From a virus: a DNA stretch of 28,152 bases. The stretch is taken from the IMG/VR virus record IMGVR_UViG_3300042887_000543, positions 1 to 28,152 of that record, one strand, 5' to 3'. The notes beneath the pieces are model-generated. The model was not told the origin of the DNA, ran no database searches, and saw nothing but the letters and a program-made list of their open reading frames with translations. A program made the translations under genes and the position numbers. Below, in pieces: positions 8,784 through 15,690 of this stretch (its first letter is position 1; every line of letters starts with the position of its first letter).

Positions 8784-8970
8784 TCAAATGCCATATAATC
8801 ATTCAATAAAAGCAGCTAGTCCAAGTGGCACTGCGTATACCGGAAGAGCAGACGGACTGTTTTCATTAAATGAACAAGTCCGGTTTAAATCAAGTGGATT
8901 GTGGGCAATTGCTATTGCACCACCAAGTGCACCTACGATAACATCCGTCACTGGCGGTGACGGTCAAGCA
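8745..8970 (+). repeat. 226-bp direct repeat, copy 1 (partner 10707-10932)
   Basis: The segment spans the last codons of the 145-aa protein, the four-base gap and the first about 60 codons of the glycine-rich adhesin. It is the same length as 10707-10932 and nearly identical to it; I see only a few substitutions (for example GGCACTGCG versus GGAACTGCA). A third, shorter copy covers the adhesin start at 15534-15690. The two full copies flank exactly one adhesin plus one partner gene. Confidence 0.9.
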
Positions 8971-10308
8971 TCAATTACGTTCACTGCTCCTAGTTCATTA
9001 AACGGCTCTACTATTACTGGATATACAGTAACTAGTTCAGGTGGGCAAACTGCAAGTAGTGCAAGTAGCCCAATAACTATAACAGGATTAACTAATGGTG
9101 CAACTTACACTTTTACTGTGGTTGCTAATAGCAGTAATGGTAATAGTATTGCAAGTTCAGAGGTATCTGCATTAATAGCAAGTGTGCCAGGTGCACCTAC
9201 TATTGGAACCGCAACAGCTGGAAACGCACAAGCATCAATTACGTTCACTGCTCCTGTAAGTAATGGTGGTGATACTATTACGTCTTACACAGCTACTTCA
9301 AATCCGGGTGGTATTACTAGTACATTAAATCAAGCAGGTTCTGGAACTATTACTGTAGCTGGATTAGCAGGATCAACTTCTTACACGTTTACTATTACTG
9401 CTACTAACTCAACAGGTACAAGTTTACCAAGTGCAACAAGCAATAGTATAACAACACCAGTTACTGTAGGTCAGATTGCATATACAACTCCAGGTACATA
9501 TACTTGGATTGCGCCAGCTGGTATAGTTTCTGTTTCTGTAGTTGCAGTCGGTGGCGGCGGGCAAGGACGTGGTGCAAGTCCTACAACAGATATCGGCGGA
9601 GCTGGCGGTGGCGGTGGCGGGTTAGGATATAAAACCGTTGCAGTAACTCCGGGGGCTAGTTACACTGTTCTTGTTGGTGCAGGTGGTGCCAGTACTGCAA
9701 CGGGTTCAAGCGCATATGGCAACAATGGCGGAACTTCGTATTTCTCAAGCACAGGTGTAGTTGCTGGATACGGCGGTGCAAATAGTGGAGGAACTGCCGG
9801 TGGAGCTGGTGGATCATACGCCGGCGACGGCGGTGGTTCTGGCGGCGCAGGTGGTTCTGGCGCAGGGAGCGGCTCAAATTCTCAAAATGGAGGTGGCGGT
9901 GGCGCAGGTGGCTACGCCGGCAGCGGTGGACGTGGTGCTGGTACGAATAATAGCGGTGGTGGGGACGGTGCTGGTGGTGGTGGTGGTGGTGGCACTAGAG
10001 GTGCTCCACGAACAGATAACAATATTGACTGGTATTGGGGCGGGACAAATGGTGGTGGTGTTGGACTGTTAGGGCAAGGCTCAAATGGTACTGGTGGTGG
10101 CGGTTCATCTCGAAATTCAATCGGTATGTATATACCATTTGCCACCGATGGAAGCGGTGGTGGGTACGGTGGTGGTGGTGGTGCTACTGGCCGTAGTTAT
10201 CTTGGAGACAATATTCAAACCTACGGTAATTCTGGCGGTAATGGAGCAGTTAGAATAATTTGGGGAACCAATAGAGCATACCCTTCAACAAATACAGGTG
10301 ACATGTAA
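8788..10308 (+). CDS. FN3 adhesin with glycine-rich C-terminal domain (506 aa)
   Basis: The N-terminal anchor MPYNHSIKAASPSGTAYTGR is shared with the proteins at 10750 and 15534. Two FN3 domains follow (about 46-132 and 134-225). From about 229 a glycine-rich domain begins with AYTTPGTYTWIAPAGIVSVS and continues through runs of GGG (for example GGDGAGGGGGGGTRG) to about 495, ending in GGNGAVRIIWG. The TPGTYTW...V.VVAVGGGG...GAVRIIW frame is that of phage Gly_rich_2-type domains. By analogy with the polyglycine-helix tip adhesins of T-even phages it may present variable loops to a receptor; that analogy is inference. The stop overlaps the next ATG (TAATG), as expected for an adhesin with a co-translated partner. 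GGT/GGC runs make this the most G-rich part of the window. Confidence 0.85.
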   Translation: MPYNHSIKAASPSGTAYTGRADGLFSLNEQVRFKSSGLWAIAIAPPSAPTITSVTGGDGQASITFTAPSSLNGSTITGYTVTSSGGQTASSASSPITITGLTNGATYTFTVVANSSNGNSIASSEVSALIASVPGAPTIGTATAGNAQASITFTAPVSNGGDTITSYTATSNPGGITSTLNQAGSGTITVAGLAGSTSYTFTITATNSTGTSLPSATSNSITTPVTVGQIAYTTPGTYTWIAPAGIVSVSVVAVGGGGQGRGASPTTDIGGAGGGGGGLGYKTVAVTPGASYTVLVGAGGASTATGSSAYGNNGGTSYFSSTGVVAGYGGANSGGTAGGAGGSYAGDGGGSGGAGGSGAGSGSNSQNGGGGGAGGYAGSGGRGAGTNNSGGGDGAGGGGGGGTRGAPRTDNNIDWYWGGTNGGGVGLLGQGSNGTGGGGSSRNSIGMYIPFATDGSGGGYGGGGGATGRSYLGDNIQTYGNSGGNGAVRIIWGTNRAYPSTNTGDM

Positions 10309-10745
10309 TGGAATTAGAACTTTATATAGAAATAGAAAACGGTGTAGCTATCAATCATCCAATATTAGGTGATAACTTTCGACAATCATTACCGGATATT
10401 GATACAAATAATTTACCAAGTAATTATGCTAAATTTATAAGATGCCCAGCTCCTAAATTAGGACCATATGACATATACAAAGGTAATAGTTATGAACTTG
10501 TAGACGGAGTGTACACAGATGTACATACAATCGAACAGGTTACAGATGAAGAAAAATTAGCATTACAAAATATTGCAAAAGAACAATGGAACAACACATA
10601 CCCTTCGTGGGTGTTTGATGACGCTACATGTGCATTTATTCCGCCAGTTGAATATCCAGATGACGGTAGTTTATATACCTGGAATGAAACTGATCAATTA
10701 TGGGTGTTAGCACCAGAGCAACCATTAGATATACCTACGGAATAA
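10308..10745 (+). CDS. Tail fibre assembly-like / fibre partner protein (145 aa)
   Basis: The start overlaps the stop of the glycine-rich adhesin. The N-terminal part (MELELYIEIENGVAINHPIL...CPAPKLGPYDIYKGNSYEL) differs from the 8346 and 12364 proteins. It looks like another phage family with a 'hPilgdNfrq.fPdid..nlp..fa.f' pattern. The C-terminal module TYPSWVFDDATCAFIPPVEY...DDGSLYTWNETDQLWV is shared with the other partner proteins, and the final 12 residues are the same as those of the 8346 protein. The protein therefore looks like a chimera of a different N-terminal domain and a common C-terminal tail. It is likely a folding partner for the preceding or following adhesin. No catalytic motif is visible. 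Confidence 0.7.
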   Translation: MELELYIEIENGVAINHPILGDNFRQSLPDIDTNNLPSNYAKFIRCPAPKLGPYDIYKGNSYELVDGVYTDVHTIEQVTDEEKLALQNIAKEQWNNTYPSWVFDDATCAFIPPVEYPDDGSLYTWNETDQLWVLAPEQPLDIPTE

Positions 10746-10932
10746 TCAAATGCCATATAATCATTCAATAAAAGCAGCTAGTCCAAGTGGAACTGCATAT
10801 ACCGGAAGAGCAGACGGACTGTTTTCATTAAATGAACAAGTCCGGTTTAAATCAAGTGGATTGTGGGCAATTGCTATTGCAGCACCAAGTGCACCTACGA
10901 TAACATCCGTCACTGGCGGTGACGGTCAAGCA
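10707..10932 (+). repeat. 226-bp direct repeat, copy 2 (partner 8745-8970)
   Basis: It covers the last codons of the 10308 protein and the first about 60 codons of the 10750 adhesin, nearly identical to 8745-8970. Recombination between the copies would delete or duplicate a unit of 1,962 bases that contains the glycine-rich adhesin and its partner gene and would leave the reading frames intact. Confidence 0.9.
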
Positions 10933-12339
10933 ACTGTTACATTTACTGCACCTAGTTCATTAAATGGCTCAACTATTACTGGATACACTGTAACTAGTTC
11001 AGGTGGGCAAACTGTAAGTAGTGCCACAAGTCCAATAACTATAACAGGATTAACTAATGGTACTAGCTATACGTATACTGTATCAGCTACAAGTAATAGT
11101 GGTGTAGTAACATCTAATGCATCAGCTAGTTATACTCTATTGTTGCCGCTTGGTACTGCGTATAACGGTGGATTCTATGGAGGTCAAATTAAAGTTGAAG
11201 GTGCAATATACGATTTAATTGTTGCTCCAAAGGCAACAGGAGAATGTAGTGGGTTAAAATGGGGTAGCTACTCGACTATCGGAGCATCTAGTGATATCCA
11301 AGGTCCGGCTATGTCCGCATTAGTAGCGAGCCAGGGTGCGGCGTTTGAGGTAGCTAACTTTTGTGAAAACCTAACAATTGGGGGGTATACTGACTGGTAC
11401 TTACCAGCTATAGCCGAGCTTGAAACATTATACTACAACCTAAAACCAACAGGGCAGGCAAACACTATCAATCAAGGATTTGCATCAAGTGCATATGCAA
11501 TGCCTCCTGAGCCAGTTAGTGTACCATATACCGAAACTGTACCAGGTATAACAACTGCAGCAAACTTTGTATACGGTAGCACAGAAGCATTTGATGGTAG
11601 GTATTGGGCGAGTACTGAGGGTTGGTCGCCTAACGGGTTTGCATATTTAATGTTTTTTGGTGCTGGTTACATTAGCATGTTTAATAAACCAGGTACCGGT
11701 TACCTTGGTCGAGCTATCCGTAGGTCACTAGTTGCACCTGATGCACCTACTATAGGTGCGGCATACGGCGGGGGATTTTATGCTGGTAGAATTGCCACCA
11801 ACGGGCATTTATATAATTTGGTTGTTGCTCCTAAAGCATCTGGTGAAGCATTAAAAACATGGGGTGTTTACGGAACACCTACAGGGATAACGTCAGTTAT
11901 TGATGGTCCAACAAACTCTGCGTCATTAGCTGCGTTGGGTGCGCCATATCAAGCAGCGATATACTGCGAAGGGTTAACGATAGGCGGGTATAGTGATTGG
12001 TATTTACCTGCTAAAAACGAATTAGGAGTGCTGTATTATTTCTTAAAACCAACTACAGACAACAATATAATAGCCGATATAGATGGTTCAAATGCTAACG
12101 CGGTACCACCGCAGCCAATTATCACAAAACACACAAGTGGATCGCCTGCTCAAACAAGCTCGATTGGCTTTAGGACTGGTGCAGCAGACGCGTTTGCCTC
12201 TGCCAGCTATTGGTCTGCTAGTGAACACGTTTCCAACTACGTATGGCAACAGTCCTTTACTCATGGAAGGCAGTTCAGCATGTACTTTAAGACCAATGAA
12301 TACTACGTCAGAGCTGTTCGCAGAGTTTTAGTATATTAA
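10750..12339 (+). CDS. FN3 adhesin with two DUF1566-like domains; candidate DGR target (529 aa)
   Basis: The N-terminal anchor is MPYNHSIKAASPSGTAYTGR. One FN3 domain (about 46-130) is followed by two tandem DUF1566/Lcl-like domains (about 131-330 and 331-529). Each has the start NGGFYGGQI / GGGFYAGRI, a VAPKA(T/S)GE element, the hallmark GGYTDWYLPAIAELETLYY / GGYSDWYLPAKNELGVLYY, and an end YWASTE...GRAIRRS / YWSASE...VRAVRRV. This fold typically binds ligands on surfaces. The 3' end (12196-12339) is the candidate variable region described separately; the end of the first domain shows no such pattern. Several stretches are more GC-rich than the neighbouring fibres, suggesting transfer. Receptor-binding adhesin is the likely role. 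Confidence 0.85.
   Translation: MPYNHSIKAASPSGTAYTGRADGLFSLNEQVRFKSSGLWAIAIAAPSAPTITSVTGGDGQATVTFTAPSSLNGSTITGYTVTSSGGQTVSSATSPITITGLTNGTSYTYTVSATSNSGVVTSNASASYTLLLPLGTAYNGGFYGGQIKVEGAIYDLIVAPKATGECSGLKWGSYSTIGASSDIQGPAMSALVASQGAAFEVANFCENLTIGGYTDWYLPAIAELETLYYNLKPTGQANTINQGFASSAYAMPPEPVSVPYTETVPGITTAANFVYGSTEAFDGRYWASTEGWSPNGFAYLMFFGAGYISMFNKPGTGYLGRAIRRSLVAPDAPTIGAAYGGGFYAGRIATNGHLYNLVVAPKASGEALKTWGVYGTPTGITSVIDGPTNSASLAALGAPYQAAIYCEGLTIGGYSDWYLPAKNELGVLYYFLKPTTDNNIIADIDGSNANAVPPQPIITKHTSGSPAQTSSIGFRTGAADAFASASYWSASEHVSNYVWQQSFTHGRQFSMYFKTNEYYVRAVRRVLVY
12196..12339 (+). other. Candidate DGR-type variable region at the 3' end of the 10750 adhesin
   Basis: By hand count 16 of 47 codons end in C, against 14 of 85 in the preceding 255 bases of the same domain. 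Aligned without gaps to 16380-16517, 11 codon pairs keep C in the third position while one or both of the first two bases differ (for example GCC/AAC, AGC/TAC, CAC/AGC, TCC/GAC). Framework codons TGG, TTT, CAG, AGA and GCT are unchanged. This is what adenine-directed mutagenesis of AAC codons produces. No template repeat or reverse transcriptase is in the window. Confidence 0.5.
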
Positions 12340-12363
12340 ACAATAAAAAAAAGGAAAATAAAC

Positions 12364-12789
12364 ATGTATATTCAAATAACAAACATAGATGCACACACAA
12401 AAATATTATGTACTTCAGAGCCAATGCGTACTGGACCGGCACTACCGGATGTTAAGGGATTCCAGTTTGTTTTTGCAAATGAATCTACTTACCCTATTAG
12501 CACTAATGCTGATGGTTCATATGCTGAAACTCCATTGTATTACGGTACTTGTGATGATGATGCAGATACTACGTTAATAGGTGTTATAAAAATATTAACT
12601 GAAGAAGAATTTAATGATGATAAACAAGCAGAGTTAACTGCAAGACAACCATATCCATCTTGGATTAGTGATATTAATACAATGACGTGGAATCCACCAG
12701 TTGCATATCCAGATGATAACAACCGCTACTACTGGGACGAACCAACTGTAAGTTGGGTTGAACAAACACCTGTGGTACAACTTCCATGA
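12364..12789 (+). CDS. Tail fibre assembly-like / fibre partner protein (141 aa)
   Basis: An AAGGA ribosome site stands upstream. The N-terminal half (MYIQITNIDAHTKILCTSEP; PLYYGTCDDDADT) is homologous to the 8346 protein. The acidic EEEFNDDKQAELTARQ linker and the tail PYPSWISDINTMTWNPPVAY...DDNNRYYWDEPTVSWV match the family. It overlaps the following cupin gene by ATGA, so the two are translationally coupled. It is probably a chaperone or tip protein for the flanking adhesins. No catalytic motif is visible, and the role is inferred from family pattern and position. Confidence 0.7.
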   Translation: MYIQITNIDAHTKILCTSEPMRTGPALPDVKGFQFVFANESTYPISTNADGSYAETPLYYGTCDDDADTTLIGVIKILTEEEFNDDKQAELTARQPYPSWISDINTMTWNPPVAYPDDNNRYYWDEPTVSWVEQTPVVQLP

Positions 12790-13160
12790 AAACATTTGAA
12801 CTAGGCTATTTTGGTAATATCTGGGTAAAGCAAAACGTTTTAGAATTAGCCGGTGAATCATACGGCGGGCACGAACATAAGTTTGACCATGTTACATTAC
12901 TTGTATCAGGTAAAGTTCAGGTTGAAATTGAAGGTCACGATCCTAAAGAGTTTACTGCACCTACCTTTATAGTTATTCGTAAAGAACACCAACATAAAAT
13001 TACTGCAATAGAAGATGGTACAGTGTATTACTGTGTATATGCACTACGTAACATGGATGGTGAAGTTATTGAAGACATTTATGGTGAACAACATGATCCT
13101 GAATCTGCAAGCGCACGTAATGACGGATATTGGGATAGTGTTAACAAAATTAACAAATAG
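12786..13160 (+). CDS. Small single-domain cupin (124 aa)
   Basis: The pattern is that of a beta-barrel cupin: motif 1 YGGHEHKFDHVTLLVSGKVQ and motif 2 region FTAPTFIVIRKEHQHKITA. H29, H31 and H35 in the first motif and H68 and H70 in the second could bind a metal; the usual motif-1 glutamate position carries H35. There is no signal peptide. Cupins range from isomerases and dioxygenases to sugar-binding proteins, and nothing here fixes the reaction. The gene overlaps the stop of the fibre partner gene (ATGA) and is followed nine bases later by an adhesin, so it is part of the virion cluster. It may act on a sugar or be a structural passenger. The fold is confident, the function is not. Confidence 0.8.
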   Translation: MKTFELGYFGNIWVKQNVLELAGESYGGHEHKFDHVTLLVSGKVQVEIEGHDPKEFTAPTFIVIRKEHQHKITAIEDGTVYYCVYALRNMDGEVIEDIYGEQHDPESASARNDGYWDSVNKINK

Positions 13161-13168
13161 GAAAATAC

Positions 13169-15523
13169 ATGTCAAATAGAAGACTAGTATCAGTAGCAGC
13201 AGTGTCAACAAGTGGTACTGCGTATACTGGTAGAGCTAATGGGATATTTTCAACAAATGACCAAGCTAAATTAAAACAAGCAGGTGCGTGGCCAACGGCT
13301 ATTGCAGCACCAAGTGCACCTACTATCGGAACTGCTACTGGCGGTAATTTACAAGCAACAGTGGCATTTACTACACCAAGTTCATTAAATGGCGAAACTA
13401 TTACTAGTTATACAGTTACTAGTTCACCCGGCGGTGTTACTGCAACTGGTGCAAGCAGTCCAATTACAGTATCTGGGTTAACTGATGGAACTAGTTATAC
13501 ATTTACAGTAGTTGCTAACACTGCGTCAGGTGCTAGTCTTTCTAGTTCATCAAGTAGTAGTATAACAATAGTTGCAATAACATATTCAGATGAAATGTTT
13601 AGTACTTATTTAATTACTACTAATGGGTCAAACCAAACCATTAACAATGGTATTGACTTGGCTGGTAAAGGTGGAATGGTTTGGTTTAAAAGCCGAGGTT
13701 ATGGAAATCACCATTTATATTCTACGAATAGTGGTAATAAACAATTACGAAGTGATACTATGAATGCGTACATTGTTCCGTCTACAACAAATAAAGATTT
13801 GGTTTCATATAACAATGACGGGTTCACCATTGGTAATGGTGAGTATTCTGGGTTTTCAACCACTGGTGAAAACTATGTTTCATGGACATTCCGCAAAGCC
13901 CCCAAATTCTTCGATGTGGTGACTTATACTGGGACAGGCAGTGCAAGAACGATTGCACATAGTCTTGGAACTCGTCCAGGTATGATTATAATCAAGCAAA
14001 CTGATGCTAGCAGTAATTGGTACACATGGCATAGAGGAGCTGCTGGTTATTTTGGTAATACTTTTGGATACTTAAATACTACTGGGACTTTTGTAGACCA
14101 AGGCCCCAGCGCGTTTGGGGGACCAGTAGATGCAGGGATAACTGATACAGTTTTTTCTGTAGATACTCAACCCACAACAACAAATATCATCGGTGCTACC
14201 TATGTTGCCTACCTATTCGCCCACGACACCAGTGCTGGTGGGATGATTCAGTGTGGGAGTGTTACATCTACTGCTGGAGGCACAATCTCCGCAGTAAACC
14301 TTGGATGGGAACCACAGTTCATACTCATTAAAAATATAACAAGTGCGTGGGATTGGGAAATACACGATGTCATGAGAGGATGGTCAATAGCGACTAATGC
14401 TAATGCTATTGCTAATGCGATAAAACCAAACCTCACTTCTTCTGAAGGTGCCGGTAATACAGCATTCACTATGACACCGACAGGTTTTTATTCCAATGCT
14501 AATTTTGGTGTATCTCAAACATTCATCTACATGGCAATCCGCAGCCCTAACAAGCCACCAACTAGTGGGACGCAGGTGTATAATGCTATCACAAGAACTG
14601 GTACTCAAGCGGTCGCTTCTATATCTGGTGTAGGGTTTGCCCCAGATTTTATGCTCACAGCTACTAGAAGTGGTATATCATATTACCCAGCATTTCATGA
14701 TAAGTTGCGTGGTGCTCGTGCAGAAATATGGCCACCAGTAACCACCCCTGAGCAACAACTCGTAGATTCTGTAACTGAGTTTAATAACGACGGCGTAAAG
14801 TTGGGAGCAGATGCTAACGGGTCATTCGGCGGTTCCACCAACTCGGCTGACCCCAAAATCAACTACTTCTTCAAACGCGCCCCCGGATTCTTTGAGATGG
14901 TTTGCTATACCGGGACCGATAGCAACCAAGCTGTTGCTCACAATTTAGGTGTTATACCTGAGTTAATCTTTGCAAAACGTAGAAATGGCAGTGGTGACTG
15001 GTGCGGTGTTCGTAGAAATGGTGGAAGTATTGCTTTTGGTATGAGTATTAGTAGTAGTAGTGCTTTGCAATACGGTGCTAGTTTTCCATTTGCACCGTCC
15101 GACATAAGCTTAACAGCTACATCAATGAACCCGCAGTTTTTTGAAAATAGTGCAGGTTCCACTCGAGCAAATGCATCAGGTGGAACCTACGTTGCTTATC
15201 TATTTGCTACACTAGCTGGCATATCCAAAGTAGGAACTTACACAGGAAACGGCAGCTCGCAAACCATAAACTGTGGTTTCGCTGCAGGTGCTAGATTCAT
15301 CTTAATTAAGCGTACCGATGCGACCGGTGACTGGTATGTTTGGGACACCACTCGTGGTATTGTTGGTGCAAATGACCCGCATTTAGTATTAAACACAGTT
15401 ACTTCTGAAGTGACTACTGACGATTCAATTGACCCAGATAACTCAGGCTTTATTGTTAATCAAGTTGCAGCAACCAACATTAACGTATCATCAGCAACTT
15501 ACATATTTTTAGCAATCGCATAA
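13169..15523 (+). CDS. FN3 adhesin with DUF7483-like repeats (784 aa)
   Basis: The anchor MSNRRLVSVAAVSTSGTAYT and one FN3 domain (about 46-135) are closely similar to the 6527 protein. The rest (about 140-784) is built of related beta-rich units with a YTGTG...AHSLGTRPGMIIIKQTD type signature: FDVVTYTGTGSARTIAHSLG, FEMVCYTGTDSNQAVAHNLG and VGTYTGNGSSQTINCGFAAG. Each is followed by an aromatic element (WYTWHRG, WCGVRRNG, WYVWDTTRG), then by YVAYLFA or a similar strand. These units are known from phage virion proteins as DUF7483-type domains. From about 13900 to 15200 codons end in G or C more often (FRKAPKFF, FKRAPGFF segments) than in the neighbouring fibres, so the C-terminal part was probably acquired by transfer onto a resident anchor. 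Likely a receptor-binding or virion-decoration protein. Confidence 0.83.
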   Translation: MSNRRLVSVAAVSTSGTAYTGRANGIFSTNDQAKLKQAGAWPTAIAAPSAPTIGTATGGNLQATVAFTTPSSLNGETITSYTVTSSPGGVTATGASSPITVSGLTDGTSYTFTVVANTASGASLSSSSSSSITIVAITYSDEMFSTYLITTNGSNQTINNGIDLAGKGGMVWFKSRGYGNHHLYSTNSGNKQLRSDTMNAYIVPSTTNKDLVSYNNDGFTIGNGEYSGFSTTGENYVSWTFRKAPKFFDVVTYTGTGSARTIAHSLGTRPGMIIIKQTDASSNWYTWHRGAAGYFGNTFGYLNTTGTFVDQGPSAFGGPVDAGITDTVFSVDTQPTTTNIIGATYVAYLFAHDTSAGGMIQCGSVTSTAGGTISAVNLGWEPQFILIKNITSAWDWEIHDVMRGWSIATNANAIANAIKPNLTSSEGAGNTAFTMTPTGFYSNANFGVSQTFIYMAIRSPNKPPTSGTQVYNAITRTGTQAVASISGVGFAPDFMLTATRSGISYYPAFHDKLRGARAEIWPPVTTPEQQLVDSVTEFNNDGVKLGADANGSFGGSTNSADPKINYFFKRAPGFFEMVCYTGTDSNQAVAHNLGVIPELIFAKRRNGSGDWCGVRRNGGSIAFGMSISSSSALQYGASFPFAPSDISLTATSMNPQFFENSAGSTRANASGGTYVAYLFATLAGISKVGTYTGNGSSQTINCGFAAGARFILIKRTDATGDWYVWDTTRGIVGANDPHLVLNTVTSEVTTDDSIDPDNSGFIVNQVAATNINVSSATYIFLAIA

Positions 15524-15533
15524 AGGAAAACAA

Positions 15534-15690
15534 ATGCCATATAATCATTCAATAAAAGCAGCTAGTCCAAGTGGCACTGCGTATACCGGTAGAGCAGACG
15601 GACTGTTTTCATTAAATGAACAAGTCCGGTTTAAATCAAGTGGATTGTGGGCAATTGCTATTGCAGCACCAAGTGCACCTACTATAACAT
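15534..15690 (+). repeat. Third copy of the adhesin N-terminal repeat
   Basis: The first about 157 bases of the 15534 gene are nearly identical to 8788-8944 and 10750-10906 and lose similarity after the 'SAPTIT' codons. This gives three interchangeable 5' ends for recombination among adhesin genes. Confidence 0.85.

Noticed and set aside
9656-10145. Minus- and plus-strand open frames inside the glycine-rich adhesin
   Set aside because: GGT/GGC runs lack stop codons in other frames. The translations are low-complexity (Arg/His-rich, Pro-rich or Val-rich) with no domain pattern, while the adhesin frame has a full FN3 and glycine-rich architecture.
11602-11727. The end of the first DUF1566-like domain of the 10750 gene as a third DGR variable region
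   Set aside because: Only about 6 of 41 codons end in C, and the segment is internal to the gene; the codon pattern of the other two regions is missing.
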